NCBI GenBank assembly: GCA_003254905.1 | Contig: QANU01055553.1 | Span: 294,482 to 358,481, forward strand | Source: Nissolia schottii | Taxonomy: Eukaryota; Streptophyta; Magnoliopsida; Fabales; Fabaceae | Direction of reading: 5' to 3' | Length of the DNA stretch: 64,000 nt | In this document: piece by piece, positions 1-9,628 of the stretch | Position numbering within the stretch: the stretch's first letter is position 1 | Layout of the letters: the number at the start of each line of letters is the position of its first letter | Translations under genes and position numbers: made by a program | The notes under the pieces: model-generated | The model's input: only the letters and a program-made list of their open reading frames with translations | The model's database searches: none | Told to the model about the DNA's origin: nothing

Positions 1-592
1 CATAAAATGTTTGTGCACTAAAAATCTGATATCATAATCTGCAATATTACGTTGTGCACTCTATTCAGATTTCATATTCTGCAACATAGACCCTTATCAC
101 CATTGTTAAAGATAGATTTCATCTATTTTAAAAAGAAAACCGGCATTTAATCATCTTAATTCCATTTTAATCAAATTTGACATGATAAGAGGATGAAGAT
201 GAGGAGGATGAGAAGGATGATGATAATGAGAGGACGAGAGGATGAAAGAATGACGAGCATGACGATGACGACGATGAACGTAACAGAACAAGGATGAGAG
301 GTTGAAGATGATAAGGGAAAACGATGACGAGATCGGGCTTCGGGGTTGGCGCGCGCGTTGTGTATAATTATACGTTTTACGTATAATCATCATTAATTAC
401 GTATAAAACCGTATAAAAGAGGGGTGTATGTACGGGTGTATCATTTTGAGGTGTACATGGAGCATTTTTGTTGTATTTAGGGCGGGGCTATTGACACTCT
501 TTTTTGCACATTCACACTCCCCATAATTAGCTTTTGATGTTAATTTCTTAAACTACCCTCACTCCTCACTCCTTTTTTTTAAATTTAATTTG
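1..592. other. AT-rich intergenic DNA, no gene seen
   Basis: No coding region is supported here. Positions 190-330 are a purine-rich GATGA/GAGGA low-complexity stretch, whose long open frame on the other strand is a composition artefact (His/Ser/Arg-rich). Confidence 0.6.
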
Positions 593-1125
593 GGGTTAAA
601 TATGCTTTTAGTTCCTCATAAATTTTGAATTTTGTATTTTACCCCTCATAAATTTTTTGTTAAAAATCATCCCTCGTAAAAATTTTTTTGAAAGGTTTTA
701 GTCTTTCTTGTCATGTTAAGTTATTAACTGCTGCTGACATAATAATTAACTTGATCATGTTGCAGGTCACATGACACCCTTAACCCAATAACTGTTTTCT
801 CTTTTTACTCTTGCGCTGCTCTTAGCATATGATAGTTGTCTTCTTCTTCTTCTTCTACTATAACTCCATGAGCCGCCGCCCCCACTGTTGCTAGCGAAAC
901 GACCTCACCCACTCACATTCACCTACTCTTCTTATCCATTCTCTCTCTCATGTTCACCACGTGACCAAGTTAACTGTCACATCAACAGTTAACGACTTAA
1001 CATGATGATAGAGATTGAAACCTTACAAAAAAAAAAACTATGAGGAATGATTTTTAGCAAAAAGAAAATTATAAGGAATAAAACACAAGTTTAAATTTAT
1101 AAGAGACTTAAAAACTATATAACCC
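593..1125. mobile_element. Mutator-type MITE with ~140 bp terminal inverted repeats
   Basis: The left end (GGGTTAAATATGC...) and the reverse complement of the right end (GGGTTATATAG...) align over about 140 bp, including a shared TAAAAATCATYCCTC block and a shared CATGTTAAG block at the inner edge. The flanks read TTTAATTTG on the left and TTTAATTTA on the right, an 8/9 match to a 9 bp target duplication, which points to Mutator-like transposition. The interior has no coding capacity. This GGGTTAAATATG type is very common in legume genomes (prior knowledge). Confidence 0.75.
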
Positions 1126-2883
1126 TTTAATTTATTATTACATTTTATCCATTTACACTACTAATTATTTCCTCCTTTTATTTTTCTAAAAGTCTTCCCT
1201 CTGTTCCATTACACTAAATTTTTACCCCACTTTCTGTTATAGATTTGCATTTTCTTATTATTTAAAAAAATCCTAAAAAATTAAAAATGATTAATAATAA
1301 ATATGAAATGATAAAAATAAATTTAAACAAATATAATTATAATTTTTTAAAGTATTACAAAACTACTCATATTTAAAATTTAATAATTACTTGACATCAT
1401 TTAGTTTACTTGTTTGTGATAACACTTTGATACACTTTTTAATTATATATAATTAACTTAATAAGAAGAAGAAAAAAAATTATTGTGTGAAATTTAGGTT
1501 TTAAAGGTTCATTGTCATGAATGGTAAAATTTTATAAAATGCTAAAATTTATAAAAGAAAAAATTCACTTGAAAATTTTAATTGAATAACATTTATACAT
1601 GATAGATAGAAATATTTGTTGCAATCTCATAAGGTGGAGTGGTGAAGAGTAGAGAGAATAGTGAACATAAAGGGTGGAGGGAAGAATTTTTTAAAAAATA
1701 AAAATAAAATTAGGGGATAATTTTAAGAAAATGAAAAAGTATAAATAATTGAAAGTGTGAATAGATATAAAATAATAGATTAAATTGAAGAAGGTGAGGA
1801 GTAAGGACTCTTGGCCATGTGGCAACCAACACCTAAGAAGGGGGCTGAATTGGGTATTTGAAAAAACTTAATTCAACTTTATGTTATTGTGCATTTTCAT
1901 GCATTTAATTGTTATTTGCAGCGAATTGTATATAAAAAGATGAAATCATTGAGAAAAACTCAATTATAACTCAGATAAATATCGTCATAATAAATTAAAC
2001 TTTCAATGAAGTATAGAATAAGAGAAGAGAAAAACAAACTTAGAGATTTATCCTGGTTCGGTCACCCACTGTGGCCTAAATCCAATCCCCAAGCAATCTG
2101 TTGAGTTTTTCCACTAGTTCCAATCCTTACAGGTATTTGGAAAATCTTTACAACACTTGAGTGCTTTCACTTCTTGGGATCCCTTACCCTTATGTTCAAG
2201 CCACTCAAGAACAAGAAATTCCTCACTCTTGATTCACTTGAGGGATGCCTCACCCTCTTATAATGATTCAAAAATACATGAGGAATAATCAAAATCACTC
2301 TCAATAGAGGAAATCATACAAGTTGAAGTTTTGCAAGTGATAACTCATTTTGACCCAAAACTTTGATGAAAATAAATGATTAAATGTAGTCTATACGTGG
2401 TTTTTCATACATGAAGTGCTACATAAAAGAGAGTATATATAGGCCCTGAATCTGTGCACAATAATTGACTTTTGGAGAGACATGCCCCTTGATAAAAAGT
2501 CACTTCGTTTTGGCTAAATGGACACTTGTAATCAAGTACATGACCTTGTAATCTATTACATGCTTCAAAGTTCACGTGTAATCAATTACAACATGTTCCA
2601 AAAACGTGTAATTGATTCCTTAAACAAGGTAATAGATTACTTAACCTTTGAAAACATCTTTTACCATTTTTTTTTACTATATACCCTTGATTAAAAACCT
2701 TTGTGATGTTATATTCAAGTTATATGCTTCATGAAAAACGTATTTACCATAATATCTTTTAGCATGAAGTTTTTCAAAAGGTTTTTAAATGATTGAATCA
2801 AAACCATGGCCAAAAAAAGTTATCAAGAGAAAGCTTTTAACAAAAGAACCGAAGTGGAAAGGGAGAAAATCCAAAAAAAAAAA
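1126..2883. repeat. Repeat-derived intergenic DNA, LTR-like material at 1820-2780
   Basis: No gene is seen. Positions 1820-2780 read like a legume LTR-retrotransposon fragment: a leader near 1828 (ACACCTAAGAAGGGGGCTGA), a 'TTATCCTGGTTCGG' block near 2048, and several TGTAATC(A/T)ATTAC motifs between 2528 and 2640. I recognise this style of sequence from legume repeats but cannot define termini or a target duplication, so the class is uncertain. Confidence 0.4.
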
Positions 2884-2952
2884 AGAGGTGCAACACGAGA
2901 ACTTTCTCAGAGTTAAGATGAGGTCCAGTGCATTAGTGCTGGTATGATTGCA
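2884..2952 (-). pseudogene. 5S rRNA pseudogene, internally deleted (copy 1)
   Basis: The reverse complement matches both ends of plant 5S rRNA (ATACCAGCACTAATGCAC... and ...TGTTGCACCTCT), but the middle, including the A-box/C-box promoter region, is missing. The deletion joins the block after CTTYCYAG directly to GAGTT. Copy 2 has the same deletion. Confidence 0.75.
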
Positions 2953-3178
2953 CTTGTCATTGTTGTCGCGATAAATCCCTATATGCACGCGCCGCAGGCC
3001 TCCTGCCAGATTTCGGGCGATGGCACTCGCATTCGTGGGGCCCACGTCACATCGCCACAGAGATCCTCTCGAGGCCCGCGCCGCTGCGACTTTGAGTCCT
3101 CTCGAGCTCGTCTTCGCGCGCCACGGGCCGCCACCTCGGAGCGGAAAGGGAGAAAGTGAGAGAAAATTCGAAAAAAAA
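2953..3178. repeat. 5S rDNA intergenic spacer, GC-rich
   Basis: A GC-rich spacer between 5S pseudogene copies. Its blocks (TCCCTATATGCACGCG, CAGGCCTCC, GGGGCCCACGTCACAT) recur at 3249-3312 and 3443-3535, as expected of tandem 5S units. The open frames predicted here on both strands follow from the GC content and are not genes. Confidence 0.7.
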
Positions 3179-3246
3179 AGAGGTGCAACACGAAGACTTC
3201 CTAGGAGTTTTGATGGGATCCGGTGCATTAGTGTTGGTATGATCAC
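3179..3246 (-). pseudogene. 5S rRNA pseudogene, internally deleted (copy 2)
   Basis: Same structure as copy 1: the 5S 5' part (ATACCAACACTAATGCACCGG) is fused to the 3' part (GAAGTCTTCGTGTTGCAC), with about 46 bp of the centre missing. The ends are closer to the consensus than in copy 1. Confidence 0.75.
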
Positions 3247-3312
3247 ACTTGCGCTCGCATTCGCGGGGCCCATGTCACATCGCCGCAGAGATCCTCTCGA
3301 GGCCCGAAAAAA

Positions 3313-3432
3313 AGAGGTGCAACACGAGGACTTCCCAGGAAGTCACCCATCCTATTACTACTTTCGCCCAAGCACACTTAACTGTAGAGTTCTGACGGGA
3401 TCCAGTGTATTAGTGCTGGTATGATCCCAATT
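3313..3432 (-). pseudogene. Full-length 5S rRNA gene copy, probably inactive
   Basis: The reverse complement follows plant 5S rRNA over its whole length of about 120 nt, including the central stretch lost in the two neighbouring copies (CCCAAGCACACTTAACTGTA and CACCCATCCTATTACTACT). Several expected CpG sites are changed to TpG/CpA: GCACGCTTAACTGCGG has become GCACACTTAACTGTAG, and CCGGTGCATT has become CCAGTGTATT. This is typical of a methylated, silent copy. The internal control region is therefore mutated, and I call it a pseudogene rather than a working rRNA gene. Confidence 0.75.
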
Positions 3433-3540
3433 GCCATTGTTGTTGCGATCAATCCCTATATGCACGCGTCGCAGGCCTCCCGCCAGATTTCAGGCGATGA
3501 CGCTTGCATTCGTGGGGCCCACGTCACATTGTCGTAGACA

Positions 3541-5026
3541 TAACCTTATTAAACAATATAACATCGCCGCAGACCTAACCTTATTAAACAATAAGACATA
3601 AGAAAAGCATTTGATGGACTCTGAACATAAAGATGGACAAAACAAAAGATAAACAGAGGAACATATGCAGAAATAATTAGGTTGCATGAGCTCTTGAAGG
3701 AGAAAAGTCGTGAGAGAGAGCGCGGACTGTGAAAGGGGAGGCGCTGTGGGTAGTTATTGCTTTAGATGTGCACCAGGTATGCAATAACCTGATGTGCAAT
3801 AATCACGACTCTTATTTTAATTACTAAATTAATAAGAATTGATTACTTTTAAAATATTGATTGTATCTATTTTTTAACTTATTTAGTTATTATGAAGGTG
3901 TTTAGCAAGATTTTTTAGCGACATATGCTATTGCTCTCATTGAAATCATCAGATCTACCAAATTTGATGAACAGAACACCTACGAACAATTTTTTCTCTT
4001 CATAATGATTTAGTCTTATAGGCTTTTGTGTCCTGACCTCTGTTACTAGAAAAATTAGCTTAATTTCATTTTTCCTCAACTTTGTAATTGAGGCAGGTAG
4101 CTTTTAATGACCTTATCTTGTCCTAGTCGTATAATTGCAACCATGTTGAATTCTTGCGATTTTTCATTTTTGGCAGAATAATTTTTGTGGTTGTCTCTCA
4201 GCAGAAAGCGCAAAAAAAATGGATCACTATCCATAGAAAAAGAAGGGATTCATTCACTATCCAACATGATCGATTCTTTGTTTTATATGAAATTTGGAAT
4301 TTTTACTTAGGAGGAGGGCTCACTCTTTCTCGCTCTCTCTCTGCTAGAAGATTACTTAGTGCTTAGACGTCCTATCCATCACGTACATAGCTAAAGTGAT
4401 TCCGGTGTGGGGTTATATGATTATGATCTTTTCGGTGAGATTGTGTTTTGTGTCATTCACATACTTATCCAAACTCTTAATTGAAAGGACAATTTTCACA
4501 TACATTCACCATCTGACCAACTCTGGCAACTTGAGGCTTCTAAATTCACCTAAAATAATTCAATCAGCCTTAAAGTAGTTATCAATAAAGGAGGTGAGTG
4601 CAAAACATTTGATTAAGGTCTAGACTTTTATCTCCAAAAGACAATGATTTAAATTTCATTAATTGAGGTGAAGATTTTATTAATAAGTGATATGTAAGTA
4701 TTTTTATAAGTATTTAAAAGAGTCTAGAGTTATATCTAGATAAACTTTATATTTATATATATAATAAAAATAAAAAGACTTCCTCATAACACTGCCACCT
4801 ACAAGAAAGAGGAAAAAAACAAAGGCATTATCATCATTCAAAGTCACAATGCTCAATGTGGACCAACTTTAGCACCACCTATACATTCATCATTTGCCAA
4901 TACCCCACAAAATCAAAAACAAAAAATACCGCCTTCCTTAACACATATTACTCCATTCTGAATAATTTATAAACATATTCACCCTAATCTTCCACATCCA
5001 TTTCCACCTCAATTACTCAAAAAACC
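3541..5026. other. Intergenic region upstream of the LEA_2 gene
   Basis: Mostly AT-rich DNA with no supported gene. A short direct repeat (ACCTTATTAAACAATA) at 3543-3592 continues from the 5S spacer. A TATA-like TTTATAAA near 4967 lies about 60 bp before the LEA_2 start codon and may be its promoter. Confidence 0.4.
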
Positions 5027-5632
5027 ATGCTTACTCTTCCACCCCAACCCACAAGCCAAGCCAAGCCAATCACCCTCGACCAAATCGTCATATCAAAACA
5101 ACAAAGAAACCAAAACCCTCCCGAATCATCAGACGCCCCAAACAATTCTTCATCGACAACAAAACTAATCAGACCGCCGCCGACACCGCTAAGGCAGCCT
5201 CCGCCGCGGAGAACCAACCCAATCATATGGTTCGCCGCAACACTATGCCTCATATTCAGCATCGTCCTCATCTTCTTCGGAATCGCCACACTGACCATCT
5301 TCCTCGCCGTCAAGCCGAGGACGCCGACATTCGACGCCCCCAGCGCCAACCTCAACGCGGTCTACTTCGACTCGCCGGAGTACTTCAACGGGGACTTCAC
5401 CCTCCTGGCGAACTTCACCAACCCCAACAGGAGGATCGACGTGAGATTCGAGTCCCTCGACGTCGGTCTCTTCTTCTCCGGCAGGCTCATCTCGGCGCAG
5501 TCGATAGAGCCGTTCAGCCAGAGGAGGAGGGAGAGCCGGGTGCAGCCGGTGCGCTTCATATCGAGCCTGGTGTTCCTGCCTCAGGAAATTGGCGTGAGGC
5601 TTCAAGAGCAGGTGCAGAGTAACAGGGTGCAC
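5027..5632 (+). CDS. NDR1/HIN1-like (LEA_2 domain) membrane protein, 3' end missing
   Basis: The frame encodes 202 residues before an undetermined base. A proline/serine/glutamine-rich cytosolic head (residues 1-63) ends in a basic PPPRRTNP patch, followed by one hydrophobic membrane segment (about 66-94). The start of a LEA_2/WHy fold follows: a family-typical NFTNPNRRIDVRFESLDVGLFF stretch, then a long strand-rich region. This is the layout of plant NHL proteins, type II membrane proteins that include NDR1 and HIN1 and often act in pathogen or stress responses at the plasma membrane. The family normally runs about 50-60 residues further; here homology stops exactly at the N at 5633 and the next bases encode unrelated residues and a stop at 5681. 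The start ATG at 5027 is the first in frame (context ACCATGC). No intron is needed. Specific function and partner are unknown. Confidence 0.8.
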
Positions 5633-5633
5633 N
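5633..5633. other. Single undetermined base, probable collapsed assembly gap
   Basis: The only N in the window. LEA_2 coding homology is lost at this base and does not resume in any frame downstream, so it probably marks a join or gap of unknown size rather than one unclear base. Confidence 0.6.
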
Positions 5634-7460
5634 GTTGGAATTCTGATTCTGCTTGTTTAATTCACTGCTTTCAACACAGTTAGGGATTTGTAGCTTGCCG
5701 TCTAGGACATAAAGGAGGAAGAGAGTAGAACTGTATATACATACATGTCTCTCGTGTCGCTCCATTTTTTGAGGAACAGAAATTAACTCATAGATATGAC
5801 CAATTATGAGTTGCTTTTTTATTTTTATTTTTGTTTCTATTCTTGTTTTTTTTTTAAACATGTTTATGTCTTTAATATCTTTGTCTCCTCTGTTGTCTTG
5901 GGTAGGAACTACCAATGTGCAAAAAAAATTGATTCTATGAACTGTTTGATAATTGAGACTCATACCATGTGATTTATTTGGTAAAAGAATGAAGAAAGAA
6001 AAACGATGGTTAGAAGATGAGTTTTGAAATGTGTTGGGTTTGTAGATAGAAACACCGGGAACATGTGGGTAGATTTCATTTCGTCTGTTAGTAATAATAT
6101 CAAGTAAACAGTATCTCTCCCTGAATAGGGTAGGGAATTTCCTAACATGCTCTCGCCAAAGCAAGAATTATTGGTTAATCTTTTTTAATGTTTTTTTTTC
6201 TTCCTTGATTGTATAGTATTTTTATTGTGTCGGCTGCACTAATTGAATGCCTTTATCTGACTGTATCTAAAGCAGTTAAAGCCAAAGTGTGAAAAAGGCA
6301 GGATTGATGTGGGTATCAAATAAGATTTCAAAAAAATAAAATAAAAAAATTATGTGCATAATGATCAGAAGATTTAGGGGGATATGCTTGTCCTACTAGT
6401 GACCTACCAAAACAGTATTTTGTTTCCTTTGGTTCCCTCTACCTACTAATTATAATGCTATCAAAACCCATCAATTATTTAAAGTTAAACAATCACAAAA
6501 CTTATCAATAATTTTGCAACAGGTCCTATGGGTAACTTGGTAGTACTCAGGTTCATCTGCCTTATTTGCTGTTCTTTATTTCATCATGTGCCCAGGGACT
6601 TCCTTATTCCAAAGTACCTGTTGTAGAAGACTATCTGTGCCCAAACTAGATCTCGCCTGATCAATTGGTGCCAAAGGCACTTGAGGATGACAAAACAAAC
6701 TTCTTCTAGAATAAAGACATACGTTTGACTAAATTTTTAAAAGAAGTCAAATCAAAATTACTTTTTAACTATTTCAAATTAAAATTTTAGAGATTCCACC
6801 ATATTCCAAAAGATACGCATTCCACATTGTTTTTGTTATTTAAAGAAAAATCAAACAAACTTCAAGAGCGAATTGCCTAAACTAATGCTTCCCATACGTT
6901 GTTCAGACTCTTTCAGTCTTCTTTTAAATCACTATCACCATAACATGAATGATGAGAAGTGAAACGTTCTGGGCAACAAAATGATTAGTTTAATAAAATT
7001 AGGCGTGCCCTTTTATTCTTGTGGTTGTAAGTCACCTGTTCGGGCGGTGGTTTGTCACCGGCCAATAGTGGTCTAATGTAAGCGGATGGTTTGTCGTTGG
7101 TCGGACGGTGGTTCATCGTCGACTGACGATGGCCGATCGACAAATGGTGTTGACCTAAGGAATGATGATTGGAGACAATTTGGTTTTTTCATGTGTCAAA
7201 ACATTTTAATCCCCAATGGGAATCCAACAATACCATAGAGAAGGTAGGAATGAAAATGAGGCAATTTTCATTCCTAGGATACAAGATACCCGAGAACTTT
7301 TTTTAAAACACTGAACCAAACATGAGAATGTTGCATTCCCACGGCCAAATTCCTGGGAATGTGAGAAGATTCTGCAAATCGTATGCCCCCTAAAGACTAG
7401 ATGAGTTTAAAATCCAAGGCTTAAAAATATAGCATCATGTATAAGGGTTAATTCCACATT
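5634..7460. other. Intergenic DNA after the LEA_2 gene
   Basis: No gene is seen. The open frame on the minus strand at 5556-6164 crosses the N and is AT-rich noise. A short GC-richer patch at 7030-7150 contains repeated GGTGGTTTGTC / GGTGGTTCATC blocks of unknown origin. Confidence 0.4.
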
Positions 7461-7630
7461 TGGTCATTAGACTTTACCTTCTTACTCTACTTGGTCCTTC
7501 AACTTAAAATAATGACACGTTAATCTCTAGACTTTGCAAATGTTCCAACATTTGCAAAGTCCAAGGATTAATGTACCATTATTTTAAGTTGAGAAACCAA
7601 ATAGGGTAAGAGAGTAAAGTCCAATGACCT
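7461..7630. mobile_element. Foldback MITE, ~85 bp arms with almost no loop
   Basis: The left half (TGGTCATTAGACTTTACCTT...) and the reverse complement of the right half (AGGTCATTGGACTTTACTCT...) match along nearly the whole element. They share CAACTTAAAATAATG and GACTTTGCAAATGTT, and the hinge is TTTGCAAATGTTCCAACATTTGCAAA-like at about 7540. There is no coding potential. A transcript would form a long hairpin. Confidence 0.75.
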
Positions 7631-8264
7631 AATAAGATATTAACTTTGTGTGTAAAAAAGCTATACAATCCAACCATTAGCCTAAGATTTTCAATCTTCA
7701 ATGATCTCTCAATGTCAAGTGGAAGCTCATGATTTGTAAATAATTTTTAGAACAACCACATTATTACTTTTTGCTCTTTTGCCTCACCTCAGAGTAAAGT
7801 ACTCCACCCTTAAACTACTCGCATCTAGGATAAGAATATTATAAAGTGAAGATCTGACTTTAAATAAGAAAGTAGGATTTGCACACTTAAAATCAATAAT
7901 GTAAACTTGTGTATTAAGCCTACGTTATTGATCTAAGAGTCTAAAGTAAAGATTTCATTTTAGAGGATCAAAATTCCTCGGTCTCAAATGCAAGAGAAAC
8001 TTTTATACAAAGCAACCTTGCCCAATTTGGGCTTCACATGCGACATTCTACACTATACGCATGCTTGAGAGGATGCATCTATGTACACAAGCATCTAGAA
8101 AAGAATCAAAGTCCAGAGAAACTATTCTGGTATATAGTAAAATGTAAAACCAGAATTTCATTGGGGACATTCTCACAAGTTACAACAAGTCCTTTTTCTA
8201 AAAGGAAACAAAAGGAAAATGAAACGATGTTTGAAAGGCCCCAATGGAGTCAAAATTGGTTTAA
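7631..8264. other. Intergenic DNA between MITE and Mutator-like element
   Basis: AT-rich sequence without a supported gene. The 103-residue frame at 8038 runs into the transposon and has no recognisable domain. Confidence 0.4.
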
Positions 8265-9496
8265 GGCTCCTTCTAACATGGACCAACCACTTACTTGGTC
8301 TAAAATGGTTTGGGGTCGAAAGTATAAGATTAAAAAAGCTAAGGGATAATATTGTAAAACTTAATCCAAGCACTCTATTCTCTCTTTGTCCTTCTCTTTC
8401 TCTAACTTCATTTTACTCTCATTGATTTCATTTCACCGCCACCACCACCACCACCGAGATTGCTTGGCCACCGACGCCATCGTTGCCTTTCCCTTTCTCT
8501 CTCACTTCATTTCACTCCTCACAGGTAGCACACATCTGAATCTGCCATCACAGAGCTCACATCTGACCTCATCCTTTCTCCAAATGACCCACAACTAATT
8601 CTCCCTGTTAGTCTCCCACCATCCTCTTCCTCTTTCCCTTCCCTCAGATCTGATTGCAAAAGAGCAACCACAGAGTTCCTTTTTGTTGATGTGGTTGAGC
8701 TGAGATTGAGCCGAATCTCGCCTCCAGGAAGCCTTCTGTCGTCGTGCCTTGGAGATTGTCATCGCTCGCGCATCCACCATTGTCGCCGCTGCATGTCACC
8801 CCACCTCCCTGGATCTGGATCTACAACACCGATTTGTTGGACACAATTTTCTGGAATATTTGTTGTATCTTCTACAAGCAGGAGAAGACGACGAAATGGA
8901 GGTGATAGCGGTTGTACGCTAACGTTGGCACTAGCACCGACAATGGTGACAATGAAAGGGTGGTGGTGCTTGATGGAGACAGGAACAATGGAAAGAAAGG
9001 GGGAATGAGAAAAAAAAGGTGAGCAAGCACCTCTACCACCACCACTAAGATTGTCTGGCCTTCGGCACTACTGTCGCCTCCAGATTTGGTTCCATTTTGT
9101 CTTCTTGTTTCTTTATACATTTGCACTTCTAATTTTATTTTAGCCTCCTTTTATGTGGGTTTGAATTATGGTGTGGGGGGGTAGTCACACCGATGCCGAC
9201 GTGGTGCATGGAGTTGGGGTTGGAGGAAATGGTGGGAAGATTGCAAAATTGATGATAGAAAGGGAAATCACAAAATTGACAAGGTTAAAATTGATAAATT
9301 AAATATAATATGCCGTATTTGCAATTTATTATTAACTAAAAGATCCTATTTGAAATTATATAACTTTAGTTTTATAAAATTTTGGGGTCAAAAACATAAA
9401 TTCTTTCTCACCAATACATGTCATTGGATCTAAAATTTACATTTAAAAGACTAGGACCATTTTGGACCAAGTGGTTGGTCCATGTTAGAAGCCTCC
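8265..9496. mobile_element. Non-autonomous Mutator-like element with 9 bp target duplication
   Basis: An exact 9 bp direct repeat TTGGTTTAA flanks the element (8256-8264 and 9497-9505). Inverted termini of about 60 bp share CTTCTAACATGGACCAACC and CTTGGTCYAAAATGG. The 1.2 kb interior includes a GC-richer block (8430-9080, with CCACCACCACC runs) unlike the flanks. That would fit a captured gene fragment (Pack-MULE), but I recognise no protein domain in its open frames. The right end is about 120 bp beyond the UKL stop codon, so it may lie in or next to that gene's 3' untranslated region. Confidence 0.8.
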
Positions 9497-9628
9497 TTGG
9501 TTTAAAACTAAAATTCAAACCCCAGCATAGTGTAATGATTCAGCAAATTTCAACCTATTTTCCAAATTAACTCTTGCTGATAATGATGGTAGACATGAAA
9601 ATAGTGTGGATTTTTCTCTCAAGTAAAA

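Noticed and set aside
2785..3424. Overlapping open frames on both strands in the GC-rich block
   Set aside because: They overlay 5S pseudogenes and spacer; the length is a by-product of GC content.
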